Source: Inia geoffrensis
Lineage: Eukaryota > Chordata > Mammalia > Artiodactyla > Iniidae
Direction of reading: 5' to 3'
NCBI GenBank assembly: GCA_036417435.1
Contig: CM070902.1
Location: forward strand, 179,619,945 to 179,683,944
DNA length: 64,000 nt
The notes beneath the pieces were generated by a model. That model saw nothing but the letters and a program-made list of their open reading frames with translations. It did not search any database and was not told the DNA's origin. A program made the position numbers and the translations under genes. Below, in pieces: positions 1-11,400 of this stretch. Positions within the stretch are counted from its first letter, which is position 1; every line of letters begins with the position of its first letter.

Positions 1-465
1 TGAAGAAAGGAAGATTATTAAAGTTAAAACAATGACAGACAGATTGTTTTAAAGATATTTGGTTGTAAACTAAAATGCATTTAAGTTAATTTGTGTCAGA
101 AAAAATCTCTTTAAATGAAGGAGGAGAAGGGCAAGATCCAAGTGGTGGGTGCCACAATATTTACGCTGTGATGAAGGCTGCAGACTGGCGCATCAGAGCT
201 GCACTTCAGGTCCCAGCCTCCCACTATGAGATCTGCGGCGGATCCTCTACGGATGTAAACTTCCATTGCTTTATATAAATATGGATGTTTACGCTACCCT
301 GGGGGTGTGCAATGAGATTATAGGTAAAGTGCTTAGCACAGCAAACCTACGTAATAGCATCCAAAGGTAGTTATTATCATCATTGTGTCACAAATTTTAA
401 AAAATGCTATAAGCAATAATAGTAAATAGTTTGCATTTCAAAGCATTATCAAGATAAAGTGTTAC
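1..465. other. Unassigned AT-rich sequence
   Basis: No recognisable gene or repeat is visible. Short open frames here have no family resemblance. The last bases (about 453-468) form the left target-site copy of the L1 that follows. Confidence 0.5.
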
Positions 466-1414
466 AAAAAATAATCTCAAAATGTATTAAAGACCTAAAT
501 GTAAGGCCAGACACTATCAAACTCTTAGAGGAAAACATATGCAGAACACTCCATGACATAAATCACAGCAAGATCTTTTTTGGCCCACCTCCTAGAGAAA
601 TGAAAATGGAGACAAAAATAAACAAATGGGACCTAAGGAAACTTAAAAGTTTTGCACAGCAAAGAAAACCATAAACAAGATGAAAAGACAACCCTCAGAA
701 TGGGAGAGAATATTTGCAGATGAAGCAACTGGTAAAGGATTAATCTCCAAAATTTACGAGCAGCTCATGCAGCTCAGTATCAAAAAAACAAACAGCCCAA
801 TCCAAAAATGGGCAGAAGACCTAAATAGACATTTCTCCAAAGAAGATATACAGATTGCCAACAAACACATGAAAGGATGCTCAACATCACTAATCATTAG
901 AGAAATGCAAATCAAAACTACAATGAGATATCATCTCACACCAGTCGGAATGGCCATCACCAAAAAATCTACAAACAATAAATGCTGGAGAGGGTGTGGA
1001 GAAAAGGGAACCCTTTTGCCCTGTTGGTGGGAATGTAAATTGATACAGCCACTATGGAGAACAGTATTGAGGTTCCTTCAAAAACTAAAAATAGAACTAC
1101 CATACGACCCAGCAATCCCACTCCTGGGCATATACCCTGAGAAAACGATAATTCAAAAAGAGTCATGTACCCCAATGTTCATTGCAGCTCTATTTACAAT
1201 AGCCAGGACATGGAAGCAACCTAAGTGTTCATTGACAGATGAATGGATAAAGATGTGGCACATATATACAATGGAATATCACTCAGCCATAAAAAGAAAT
1301 GAAACTGAGTTATTTGTAGTGAGGTGGATGGACCTAGAGTCTGTCATACAGAGTGAAGTAAGTCAGAAAGAGAAAAACAAATACTGTATGCTAACACATA
1401 TATATGGAATCTAA
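466..1414 (+). pseudogene. L1 ORF2 C-terminal fragment, frameshifted
   Basis: The translated sequence matches the C-terminal part of L1 ORF2p, downstream of the reverse-transcriptase domain, including the cysteine-rich tail ([19 protein letters not shown]). Two frames are needed. The first runs to a stop at 672-674; the second covers about 680-1414 and ends in the usual ORF2 region. The break is explained by one missing base near 649: this copy reads 'aaaagttttgcac' where the sister copy near 38455 reads 'aaaagcttttgcac'. The endonuclease and reverse-transcriptase domains are absent, so it cannot encode an active enzyme. The second frame is otherwise open for about 244 codons, which suggests a relatively recent insertion. 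Confidence 0.88.
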
Positions 1415-1796
1415 AAAAAAAAAAAAAAAAAAAAAGGTCATGAAGAGCCTAGGGGCAGGATGGGAATAAAGACACAGACCTACTAGAGAATGGACTTGAG
1501 GACATGGGGAGGGGGAAGGGTAAGCTGGGACAAAGTGAGAGCGTGGCATGGACATATATACACTATCAAATGTAAAATAGATACCTAGTGGGAAGCAGCC
1601 TCATAGCACAGGAAGATCAGCTCGGTGCTTTGTGACCGCCTGGAGGGGTAGGATAGGGAGGGTGGGAGGGAGGGAGACGCAAGAGGGAAGAGATATGGGA
1701 ACATATGTATATGTATAACTGATTCACTTTGTTATAAAGCAGAAACTAACACACCATTGTAAAGCAATTATACTCTAATAAAGATGTTGAAAAAAA
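466..1796 (+). mobile_element. 5'-truncated LINE-1, young subfamily, with target-site duplication
   Basis: This is the 3' part of an L1 retrotransposon: the ORF2 C-terminal region, a stop near 1414, an A-run at about 1414-1435, then a purine-rich 3' UTR ending in 'caattatactctaataaaga' and a short A tail. The 3' UTR type ('ttataaagcagaaactaaca') also appears in the L1 at 27178-27716 and in the nested copy at 43467-43563. It differs from the 'aacattgtaaatcaactata' type seen elsewhere in the window, so I treat it as a separate, probably younger subfamily. The flanks carry an imperfect target-site duplication (about 453-468, 'gataaagtgttacaaa', and 1797-1812, 'ggtaaagtgttataaa'), as expected for target-primed insertion. 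Confidence 0.93.
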
Positions 1797-1812
1797 GGTA
1801 AAGTGTTATAAA

Positions 1813-2740
1813 GATTAAGATTATAGTTAACATATTAAAGCAAAAATATCCATATGTGAATAATATTTCGGTCCTTCTATGCAATGACAATGCAGGAAAA
1901 AAGAAGATATCAAAAGCCAATTAATTAACTAAGCTCTGTTATTCTGAGCAACTGACAATCTCTTTCATCCGTATTTTCTTCATACATTAGGTGGAATAAT
2001 AATTACTCTACCAGGGAATGCTGTGAAAATAAAATGGAAATGAGACTTTAAAGGTTAATGTATTTTGTAAATTGTAAGAGAATATGCAAACTAGTTCGCT
2101 CTACGGAAGGAATGTACTTATACTGTAGGAAAGATTTTATAATTCTGATCCTATAAAAGGTTAGTGGCTTATCCACTGTGCATGCAGCATCGCTAAGGAG
2201 ATGATGTCTCTGTGTGAAGATAGAGTAAGTAGTGGTACCTGGCTGTCAGAATTCACAGGATCAGGCCGATGGTATGCTGGTGAATCTTTAACAGTGGACT
2301 CTGGGAGGCAGGGCTGGTTTAAGTGTTTGCCAATTTCTCCTGCGTAAGTGCTCCTACACCGTGGCTGACCTTAAGCCACCAACGTAATGGAACTGAGAAG
2401 GGATTTTGTAGAGCGTGAGCTTAGTTGGCCACCTGGAATTGGTGTAGTCCAGCTCCGGTACGACACTGGGTCAGGGGCACAATGCTTAGAAGGAAAAATG
2501 ACTGTTCTTATCCTGCCCAGAAAGAACCCTAGTAAGATCTGCCTTGTAGAAAGAAATGGTCGGAACCAAAACCACATTTGTTATCTTTCGACCCCAAAAC
2601 TAGAGAATCTCTGAGAACGATAATTTGAAGGTTTACCCCTCCATAGTTATTATTTAGGAAAATCCCAGTTATATAAGGTCTCCACTCCCTCCTCCAGGGA
2701 ATGTCTTCCTTGTTATTCTGGCAATAATGAACTTTGCTTC
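1813..2740. other. Unassigned sequence
   Basis: I see no repeat or gene that I can name. Two overlapping opposite-strand frames at 2371-2614 are short, resemble nothing known and have no splice or promoter context. Confidence 0.45.
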
Positions 2741-2756
2741 CATTGTCTTTATTTTA

Positions 2757-2964
2757 TTTATTATTTATTTTTGCAGTACGCGGGCCTCTCACTGTTGTGG
2801 CCTCTCCCGTTGCGGAGCACAGGCTCCGGACGCGCGGGCTCAGCGGCCATGGCTCACGGGCCCAGCCGCTCCGCGGCACGTGGGATCTTCCCGGACCGGG
2901 GCACGAACCCGTGTCCCCTGCATCGGCGGGCGGACTCTCAACCACTGCACCACCAGGGAAGCCC
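2757..2964 (-). mobile_element. CHR-type tRNA-derived SINE, short form
   Basis: Read on the minus strand, it starts with a tRNA-Glu-like head carrying an A-box-like motif (tggcgcagtgg type) and a B-box-like motif (gggttcgtgcc). A GC-rich body and an A/T-rich tail at 2757-2775 follow. It is flanked by a perfect 16-base target-site duplication, 'cattgtctttatttta', at 2741-2756 and 2965-2980. The short form lacks the repeated 'cacaactactgagcc' block of the long form. Transcription by RNA polymerase III and mobilisation by L1 machinery are family knowledge. Confidence 0.95.
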
Positions 2965-2980
2965 CATTGTCTTTATTTTA

Positions 2981-3359
2981 GTCTACAATTTTTTTCTACT
3001 TTTTGTTGTTTACAAGGATGTAATTGTTGCCGTTGTCATTACATTGACTTCTTTTTCTGGATGAATGTAACCATTTTGCTGTAGGTACCAATGTTTCTTT
3101 GACTTTTGAGTATAAAGGGAGTCAGGAAATCTAAAGATTTGGCTGAATTTATTTTTTCTGAATATAAGATTGTTAGTCTTGTATAGTGTTTCTTGCACCC
3201 CCAGTGCGTTTGGTCACTGTGACATCACGATGCGCATGTTCATAGAACATCCCAGCCACACCTGTGAGTCTTGGCAGTGAAAAGGGGACACAGATCTCTG
3301 AATGGTCATTTCAGTCTAGGAGGGAAGATCAAAATATGTTAATGCCATACAACACTGAA
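2981..3359. other. Unassigned sequence between SINE and old L1
   Basis: No feature recognised. The sequence is AT-rich with no open frame of note. Confidence 0.4.
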
Positions 3360-4330
3360 GACGTGATTCATGAAAGAAATAGTCCAAAAGCTGGACTTCA
3401 TTAAAATTAAAAACTCTGCTCTGTGAAAGACAACATCAAGAATTAGAAGATACGACTGGGGCAAAATATTTGAAAAAGACACATTGGATAAATCAGTTTA
3501 TTTATGAACACTTTATTTATTGAAAACAAGCAATGCAATTTGTAAATGGGCCAAAATTTTTAAAAGACAACCCACGATAAAAGATATGCAGATGGCAAAA
3601 ATGCACGTGGAAAGGTGCTCTGCATCAGATGCCATCAGGGAAGTGCAAATTCAAACAACAGTGAGACACCATGACACACCTCTTAGAATGGTCACAGTCT
3701 GGGACACTGACAGCCACAAATGCTGACAAGCATGGGGAGCAACAGGAACTCTCATCATTGCCGGTGGGAACGCAAAATGGTGCAGCCACTTCGGAAGACG
3801 GTTTGGTAGTTTCTTACACAGCCAGACATTCTTTAACACATGACCCAGCAACTGAACTTCTTGGTATTTACCCAGAACAGTTGAAAACTGATGTCCACAC
3901 AAAAACCTGCACACAGATGTTCACAGTGTAAACATTTACAATTTTTATAGAATAAACATTTATTCACAGTTGTCAAAACTTGGAGCAATGAAGAATATTA
4001 CTCAGCACTGAAAAAGAAATGAGCTATCAAGCCATGGAAAGAAAGGGACAAATCCTAAGCTCATATTACAAAGCGCAGAAGCCCATCTGTAGAGGCTACA
4101 TAATCAGTGGCTCAAATCATATGACATTCTGGAAAAGGCAAAACTGTGGAGAAAGTGAAAAGATAGGTGGTGGCCTGGGCTAGTGTTGGGGGAGATGAAC
4201 AGTCAGAGCGCAGAGGGTTTTCAGGGCAGTGAAAATACCCTGCACGGTAATTATGATGATGGATGCATTTCATTATACATTTGTCCAAACCCAAACAACA
4301 TTTTAACACATGTACTTAAAGAACGAACAC
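3360..4330 (+). mobile_element. Old LINE-1 (L1M-type) fragment
   Basis: The region carries decayed ORF2 C-terminal sequence. A frame at 3520-3726 keeps the order 'IREVQIQTTVRHHDTPLRM', the diverged counterpart of the motif in the younger copy near 900. It is followed by old 3' UTR sequence with L1M character. Many stops and indels mark it as much older than the L1 at 466-1796. The boundaries are approximate, and the subfamily would need alignment to a repeat library. Confidence 0.75.
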
Positions 4331-5689
4331 ATCATTTACGCCCTGCGGTATTTAGGAACGATTTCCACGGTGCTCAGAGGAGGCATCGTCTTTATGAAGA
4401 ACAAGTTAAAAGTGTTAAAAATAAACACTGCAAACGAGTAAGAGACAACCCTATATTCACTGAAGGCTGGAAGATTCATAAATTTCCCCCTGAACCAATC
4501 GTTGTTGTTGCTTTTTTTTTTAACCGTCCTGGGAGTCCCTAAGAAAAAGAGACCAGGCTTCTGAACTTCTCCCTAATCAATTAGTCAATCAATCAATCAA
4601 TCATTTAACATTTATTTATTTTTAATAAGTATTTCAAATATTCCACCATTTATGAGAATGTCAAATAAAACCTTTAGGGACTGAAAAGGTTTTGCTGCAG
4701 AAGTGTCTTTTTGATGAGGGGATGAAACAGCTCACATTCTGCATAACAGCAATTATGTAACAATGCGCAGTGTGGCACACGGCACACAACGAAGTGGAGG
4801 GAGTGTGCTCTCAGACTGGCAGAAGAAAAGAAAGTGACAATAAAATCAGAGCCTCACCTCATGGCCTCATGAGTCACTCTGAGACACATCTGCAGCGATG
4901 ACAGGATTTTGACAGATGAAAGCACTAGAGGTAATTTTCCCTTGACAGTCACGTGAAATTCTTCTGAAGACAGCCTGGCAGAGTGCAAGGGAGAAAGAAT
5001 ATGGGGTCACAAGTCTGGAAATCGCAAGGTCAAAAGCCAGCAGAGCTCAATTAATGAAATCATGAAATGCCACTTCGACTCTGGTTGACGGAAATGAAAT
5101 CGATTGAGAGCTTCCACCACATGGCATCCTCCGAAGCAGGGGGGCGCGGCGGGCAAGCCCACCAGGCATCCAGGACTCCCTTGCAGAGCCCTCTCTTCCT
5201 AAGACTCAGCGTAGCGTTTTGAAAAATAGGTTAACAACGCTCTCATTTGTTTCACATGTAGCTTCTTTATGTGCAATTCGAGAGAAAGCGTACACTTTGA
5301 GCAAACGGATGTATATAAGATTTTTAATCTAAAAATGAGATACTTTCCTTCATGACAGTTTTCTGTGAACCAGAAGCACATGTCTGTGTCCCGTTACATC
5401 CCGTGCCAATCTGTCAGAAATTCCTGTGGGCTCTTCCTTCAGAATACATCCCCAATCCAGCCACTTTCGACCAACCCCACTGTTTCAGTCTCGCTGGAGC
5501 CCCCAGAATCTCTCACCTGGATACTCACCTCCCAACTGCTCTCTCTGCTTTTACCCTCGGGTCTTCCCAGGTGCCTCCTCAGCTGATCCTCTGATCCTTT
5601 TAAAATCTAAAATGCATTTTTTAAAAAGCAGCAAATTCCATCATGCTTCTCCGGGGCTTAAACACCGCATTTCACAGGAAGCAAAGCTG
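4331..5689. other. Unassigned sequence with a short (CAAT)n run
   Basis: A tetranucleotide run, (CAAT)n, lies at about 4578-4603, followed by a 'tttatttattttt' tract. Apart from this I see no gene or repeat. Frames near 5352-5800 overlap one another in several registers and are not convincing as coding sequence. Confidence 0.45.
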
Positions 5690-6095
5690 AGGTCCTCCCA
5701 GCGACCTACAGCCTGGCTCCGTCGGCTAGAGTCACACAGCCTCCTGCAGCTTCTGGGCTTTGCACTGGCTGTTCCTCGGCCTGGGTTGCTCTTCCCCTGA
5801 TAACGGCAGGGCTGAATCTCTAACCTGCTTCAAGTGTCAACTGTCACCTTCTCAATGAGAACTACCCATCCCCCTGGAATCCCCCTTACCCTGCTCCATT
5901 GTGTTTTCTTATAACACGTCACCAACTACTATACTAAACTATTTGTTCATTAGTTATTGTTAACTCAGTCTCCCTACTGTAATGTCAGCTTTCTGAGGAG
6001 TGGGGTCTTTGAGCTGGTCACTGCTATATTCTGGGCACCTAGAACAATCTGGCACACAGTTATTACTCAAAAAATATTTGTTGTATGAATGAATT
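5690..6095 (+). mobile_element. L2-like ancient LINE 3' end
   Basis: The order of phrases matches L2 3' ends: a 'gtgtcaactgtcaccttctcaatgag' type block, then 'gggcacctagaacaatctgg', then 'ttactcaaaaaatatttgtt' with the terminal 'gaatgaat' repeat. Divergence is high, as expected for a mammal-wide element. The left boundary is uncertain. Confidence 0.65.
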
Positions 6096-7496
6096 ATAGA
6101 CAATGGCATAAAAGGTCAAACCACTTGCAGGGCTGGGGTGATATTTACTTTTAAATGAACTGTGCTCATTTGAAGACATAAGAAATGGGGCTACATCATA
6201 ATGATATATTAAATAAATAATTTGCACATTAAGACTAGTGATTAGAAACAATGTCAACAACATTTTGAATTGATCACACGGTTGTGTATGTGATTAAGAA
6301 ATTTCATGATAGGAAATAAGACATAACTCATGAATACGTGTTAAAATGATCATCTGCTTAGAATGGTTTCTTGCTTAACCATTTAAATAAAATGAGGCTA
6401 ATAAATAACATTTGAACAGCAGTAGTACTTTGTAAAGAGCTCTTCTTTCCCTCCCCAGTGTTCCTGTCTTTGGCTGGTTTACGGGAAAGCTCTCCGCCAA
6501 GTGCATTATATACTCTTTCTCTAACCCCAGACAAACCAGAAAGTTAGCATTAGGGTTACCGTTCAACAGACAAGAAGACTGGGGCTCAGGGAATATTAGG
6601 AGTTTTGCCCGCGCTTATTCAATTAATTTAAGACTCAAGTCACGCAACATCTTTCCTGATGATGCCAAAGACCTGGCAGCAACTCCCCCTTCTCTGTTCC
6701 AGGAGCTCAGCACAGGGACCCGCAGGTACCTTAACACCTCTGGGACTGTTTCCTTACATCTGCCTTCCCTACTCCTGATTCATCAGCAGTCTCTGATTCA
6801 TGTTCATTCAGCCTCATCTAAAGCAGTTTGGGTGTACAAATTTAACACAGCTCAAGCCATTTTGCAGATATTTTGCCAATAGCTTCTGTCACTTTGATGT
6901 TTCATGGTATGATTATTTTATTTGCATTTAGTTATTTCACACAGGAAAGGAAAAATTATGAGTCTCAAGATTATGGCAAACCTAGTCAGATGAACCATGT
7001 CAACTTCAGAGACATTTAAATAAGATTATTTTGAAATCTGTTCTAATTAATTGCCAACATGATCTAGGTATTCTTTTAGGGTTTGTAGGATTTTTTTCCC
7101 AAATAAATAAAGCTTGCATCTAACAAAGTTGTATCGACATACCTCAAAACACAATGATAAAAGTGGGGTAAACTCAACAGGTAAAGTGAATGTGTTTTTT
7201 TCCGTGGGTTTTAGCAAAAGTCATTTTTAAGAAAACATTAGGCTGCAAACTGAGCAAATGGTTAGTTTTCATAGCTCCTGAAATATTAATGTGACTATCA
7301 CTGTGTAACACTTGTGGCACCTATCAGAAGGGTACAGCTTGCTGAATTTTTAGAAGCTAACACTAACACACTTGTGTAACTGACATCCAGACAAATAAGC
7401 TGAACTAACAGACGCTGCCCTGGCATTCCGGCCCCTTCTATCACTACAGTGCCGCACACAGCTCTCCTCCCGCCTCTAGGGTCCTCATTACTCTTA
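6096..7496. other. Unassigned sequence
   Basis: No recognisable gene or repeat. The AT content is high and open frames are short. Confidence 0.4.
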
Positions 7497-7510
7497 GAGA
7501 AGTGATTCTT

Positions 7511-7876
7511 TTTGAAAAAAAATTAATTCATTTTATTCATTTATTTTTGGCTGCATTGCCTCTTCATTGCTGCATGCTGTAGCTTTCTCTAGTTACAATG
7601 AGCGGGGGCTACTCCTCGTTGCAGTGCGCAGGCTTCTCATTGCAGTGGCTTCTCTTATTGCAGAGCACGGGCTCTAGGGCCCCCCGCGGGCTTCAGTAGT
7701 TGTGGCACATGGGCTCAGTAGTTGTGGCTCACAGGCTCCAGAGTGCAGGCTCAGTAGTTGCAGTGCACGGACTTTGTTGCTCTGTGGCATGTGGGATCTT
7801 CCCGGACCAGGGCTCGAACCTGTGTCCCCTGCATTGGCAGGCAGATTCTTAACCACTGCGCCACCAGGGAGGTCCT
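7511..7876 (-). mobile_element. CHR-type tRNA-derived SINE, long form
   Basis: The minus-strand element has the 'ggtggcgcagtgg' head and the 'ggttcgagccctgg' B-box region, then several copies of a 'cacaactactgagcc' unit, then an A/T-rich tail at the low-coordinate end. A perfect 14-base target-site duplication, 'gagaagtgattctt', lies at 7497-7510 and 7877-7890. The long form is about 330-360 bases, against about 200 for the short form. Confidence 0.94.
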
Positions 7877-7904
7877 GAGAAGTGATTCTTCATTTTTTTG
7901 TTTT

Positions 7905-8074
7905 ATTCTTTCTTCCACCTTTATTGAGGTATAATTGACAAATAAAAATTGCAAATATTTAGGTTGTACAACGTGATTCATTTTAGGTGTATGCTGTGAT
8001 GATGTAATATACGTGTACACTGTGAAGCGAGGATGTCGTCAAGTTAATTAATGCATCTGTTGCCTCACATAGTT

Positions 8075-8116
<42 letters not shown>

Positions 8117-8440
8117 TGAGAATACTTAGGATCTACTCTCTTCATCAACGTCAAGTGTACCATGCAGTATTCTTTACTCTAGTCAGCATGCTGTTCACTG
8201 CCCAGAAATTATTCATCTTGTAACTGAAGCTTTGTGCCCTGGGACCAGCAATTCCCCGTAGTTCCCACCCCCAGCCCCTGGCACCCACCCCTCTACTTTC
8301 TGGCTCTATGAGTTTGACTTTTTAAATTCCACATATCAGTGAGATCGTGAACTACTTGTCTCTTTGTGTCTGGCTTGTTTCACGTAGTGTAACGTTTTCA
8401 GGTTCATCTATGCTATTGCAAGTGGAGTCTTCATTTCTTC
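7905..8440 (-). mobile_element. Old LINE-1 3' region (L1M/L1MA-like)
   Basis: The sequence contains 'ttattgaggtataattgaca', a hallmark of the minus-strand 3' end of mammalian L1M elements. It is followed by the diverged region around 'tcacatagttacctgtg' and 'tgagtttgactttttaaatt'. A (TG)n microsatellite interrupts it at 8079-8115. The end near 8440 is approximate. Confidence 0.75.
8079..8115. repeat. (TG)n microsatellite inside old L1
   Basis: About 18 uninterrupted GT units replace part of the L1M sequence, just after the 'agttacc' motif where many old L1 copies carry a short TG tract. Confidence 0.97.
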
Positions 8441-8695
8441 ATGGCGTTTCTAAACGTCTGCAGATGAAACTCATCTTGAAGCAGCTATGGGGGCTGCCAC
8501 TGTACAGATGGAAAGATGGAAGTTGTCAAGCTGGCACTGAAAAGCAAGGACTTGCTGTCCTGAAAGCAAGACGGAGCCACTCTGTCCTCTCATCCTGACA
8601 AGTAGGATTCAAGTTCATAGCTTATGTCTTCAGGCTCATATGAATTTTCTGTAGTGTGTATGTCACTAAGAAAAGAGTCTGAAGAGCTCTCCCTA

Positions 8696-8875
8696 AACGA
8701 CCAGGTCCTACTGTACAGTGCAGGGAACTATATTCAGTAGCCTGTGATAAACCATCATGGAAAAGAATATTAAAAACACAATTTGTATATATGTATAGCT
8801 GAATCACTTTGCTGTATGGCAGAAATTAACACAACATTGTAAATCAACTATACTTCAATAAATTTTTTTAAAAAA
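8696..8875 (+). mobile_element. 5'-truncated LINE-1 3' end
   Basis: Only the last ~180 bases of the cetartiodactyl L1 3' UTR are present. They contain 'cacttt gctgtatggcagaa' and 'acaacattgtaaatcaacta', and end in 'cttcaataaattttttt' with an A-rich tail. Confidence 0.88.
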
Positions 8876-9469
8876 GAACTCTCCCTTTTCCTTCTCAGAA
8901 CAACAAAAATGGAATTATTTAGACATGAAAACATGGTGTTAATCTAAAAAAATCTTTAGAAGAGAATCTTAAGTCAGCAGAGAATATAATACTAAATATT
9001 TAGTGGTCTCAGTTTTTGATATTAAATGCCTTAGCAATAACAATGTTGTCATTTTATTTTTATATCTAGTGAACTGATCTTTTACACAATTTTTTTGGTG
9101 ACATTAGTGTTGAGTAATTTTAAAATGTCCAAGTGAGGTTAATATTTTGTTCAAGGAGGGTCAGAGTGGTGTATACAGCTGTAGGTAGAGTTTTCTTAGG
9201 GGAAAATCATGCTGGGAAAGTAGTTATGTTGAAACCAATCTGCTTAGTGTCATGAAGAGGAATCTTGTAAGTAGCAACATCTGTTGGACCTACCACATCG
9301 AAAATGAAAACAGCCCCACCACATGAATTATAGCAAGATTCTTCTTGCTACCAAAACCTCAGTTGCTTTGTCCTAGGGCTAATGAGAAAAAATATATACT
9401 TACTTTGTGTTTTTTTATTTTTATAAATATAAAGTAAAATTACATTAATGATAGAACTTTATAAAGTAA
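8876..9469. other. Unassigned AT-rich sequence
   Basis: No feature recognised. Confidence 0.4.
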
Positions 9470-9700
9470 ATAAAAAGAAGAAAAAATCATCCACAGTTCC
9501 ACCATTCACAGATAACTCTTAAAATGTTATTCTGTTTTTTCCTTGCACATAAATGTACATGTATTTGTTAACAAGATAATATTATATGTATTGCTTTGTA
9601 ATCTGATTTTTGTCATTTATTAATCCACTTTAAACATATTGTCACATCATTAAATATTTATTTCCAAGGTGTATTTCAATAAACATACTGGTGAAATATT
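9470..9700 (-). mobile_element. Old LINE-1 (L1M/L1ME-type) fragment
   Basis: The order 'ccaccattcacagataactc', 'cacataaatgtacatg', 'tttgtaatctgatttttgtc' and 'gtcacatcattaaatattta' follows the minus-strand sequence of L1M/L1ME 3' regions. Divergence is high and no ends are visible. Confidence 0.65.
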
Positions 9701-9752
9701 TTTATAAGTATTTCATCTGTTTACATACATATATATACACAAATACACATAT

Positions 9753-9753
<1 letters not shown>

Positions 9754-9802
<49 letters not shown>
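9754..9802. repeat. (CA)n microsatellite
   Basis: About 24 nearly pure CA units, ending at 'cagccagtcc', where a DNA transposon relic starts. Confidence 0.98.
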
Positions 9803-9803
<1 letters not shown>

Positions 9804-10138
9804 CCAGTCCCCGGTTTAGGCTAAGGTATGATGTTTTATAGGTTAAGTGTATGAAAGGCACTTTTTTTACTATGAGCTCTTTTTTTTTTAATCTCTCTTC
9901 ATTCACACAACTTAATATCTGTGAGATTCACTCATGTTGCATGTATCAGTAGTTTTTTTTTAATTGCTGAGTAAGGCTTCATTGTATGGATACATCTTCA
10001 TTTATTTACCCATTCTCCTGTTATGGATGTTTGCATTGTTTCCAGTTTAGGGATTAAATGCATTTTTGACTTACAGTATTTTCAATTTACAATGGGTTTA
10101 TTGTGATGTAACCCCATAATAAGTTAGGATGATCTGTA
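9803..10138 (+). mobile_element. Ancient DNA transposon relic split by an old L1
   Basis: The left part (about 9803-9859, starting 'ccagtccccggtttaggcta') and the right part (about 10053-10138, with 'catttttgacttaca' and 'aatgggtttattgtgatgta') together resemble a Tigger-like mammalian DNA transposon whose two halves normally adjoin. The family name is from memory and needs a library search. The middle belongs to an old L1. Confidence 0.6.
9860..10052 (-). mobile_element. Old L1 fragment inserted in a DNA transposon
   Basis: It contains the decayed minus-strand L1 phrases 'tgagattcactcatgttgca', 'cttcattgtatggata' and 'tttgcattgtttccagttta'. The bases on either side of it ('atgaaaggca' and 'attaaatgca') could be a diverged target-site duplication. 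Confidence 0.6.
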
Positions 10139-10196
10139 TATGTGTGTGTGTATGTGTGTGTGTGTGTGTGTGTGCGTGTGTGTGTGTACATGTGTA
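10139..10196. repeat. Imperfect (TG)n microsatellite
   Basis: TG units with scattered A and C interruptions, immediately after the right end of the DNA transposon relic. Confidence 0.95.
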
Positions 10197-10439
10197 TGCA
10201 AATTATTATTTGCCTATTTTTCCAATGGTATGTTTCTCTTTCTCATTATTTTCTAAGGAATCAACATGTTAAGAATTTAACCGTCAGACATTCATGACTC
10301 AAACAATTCTCAGCTTAAAATTGGTCTTTCAAGTTTGTTCATTTAAAAAATTTACATTAAAAATATTTTTCTTTACAGATTCTTTCTTTAGTGGGATGCT
10401 TCAGTAAGATATTGCCCATAATACAATCATATAAATCTT

Positions 10440-11400
10440 GTCCATATTTTCCTTTACCCCATACATGATTTAATTTTTTAATGTTTAATCATTACTCCTT
10501 ATCTGGAATAACAACATTAGAAAAGAAGCAGAAATACCATTTTATTCCAAAATTATTATCTAGTTATAAACACATTTGTTGGATAATGCATTCTTTCCCC
10601 ACTAACTTAGAATGAACTATTTATTATATACTAAATTCTTGTAGGTACTTTGATCTATTTTTTCTACTTTCATTCCATTAATGTAATTTAATATTGTATC
10701 ATTGTCATACTGTTATTAAAATTTTTATATTGATAATATATCTGAATCTCTGATGGGGCGCGTCTTCTTGCTTAATTTATGTAATATTTTTCCGCCACAA
10801 CAACAGTAACGGGGCCTTATATTAGGATGCTTCCACTGATTCCCACCAAGCCTTTGGCTTCTGTTGTCATGTACTTTCTTCTACGTATGTTTAAGACAAC
10901 CTCAAAATATATCGTTATTATTTTTGCTTTAAACAATTACTATTTAAAGAGATCGAAAAGTACATATTTTATATCTATGCACACATTTACCATTTCCCTA
11001 GCTCTTTAGTCCTTTGTGCACATCCAGATTTCCACCTGGTACTGTCTTCCTGTTGCCTAAAGGACTGCCTTAACATGTCTGGTAAGTCCAGTGGTTAAAA
11101 TTTGTTCCATTTTTTTTATGGCTTAAAAAGTCCTTTTTTCACCTTCAATTATTGAGTTGTTGGGTATTTTTTCCTTCTGTGCATAGAATTCCAGATTGGC
11201 AATTTTGTTTCTTCATCATCTTTCAGTACTTTAAATGCTGTTCCATTGTTTTCTGGGTTGCAACGTTTCCAACAGAAAGTATCCTGTCATTTTTATCTTT
11301 GCTCTTCTGTGCTTATGTGTCTTTTCTCTCTGACTGATTTGAAAGATTTTTCTTTACCTCTGGTTTTAAACCTTTTGTTTTATTTTTCTTATTTTACTAG
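10440..11400 (-). mobile_element. Old LINE-1 (L1M/L1ME-type), fragmented
   Basis: Two stretches can be followed. At 10440-10790 the phrases around 'ctttgatctattttttctac' and 'gtatcattgtcatactgtta' match decayed minus-strand ORF2. At about 11040-11400, 'gcatagaattccagattggc', 'ttccattgttttctgggttg' and 'gatttttctttacctctggt' match a stretch common in old L1M elements. The region 10790-11040 is too diverged to assign. Confidence 0.6.

Noticed and set aside
2790..2960. SINE head considered as a real tRNA gene
   Set aside because: It has A- and B-box-like promoter motifs, but no cloverleaf continuity or acceptor stem, and it carries a SINE body and tail with a target-site duplication.
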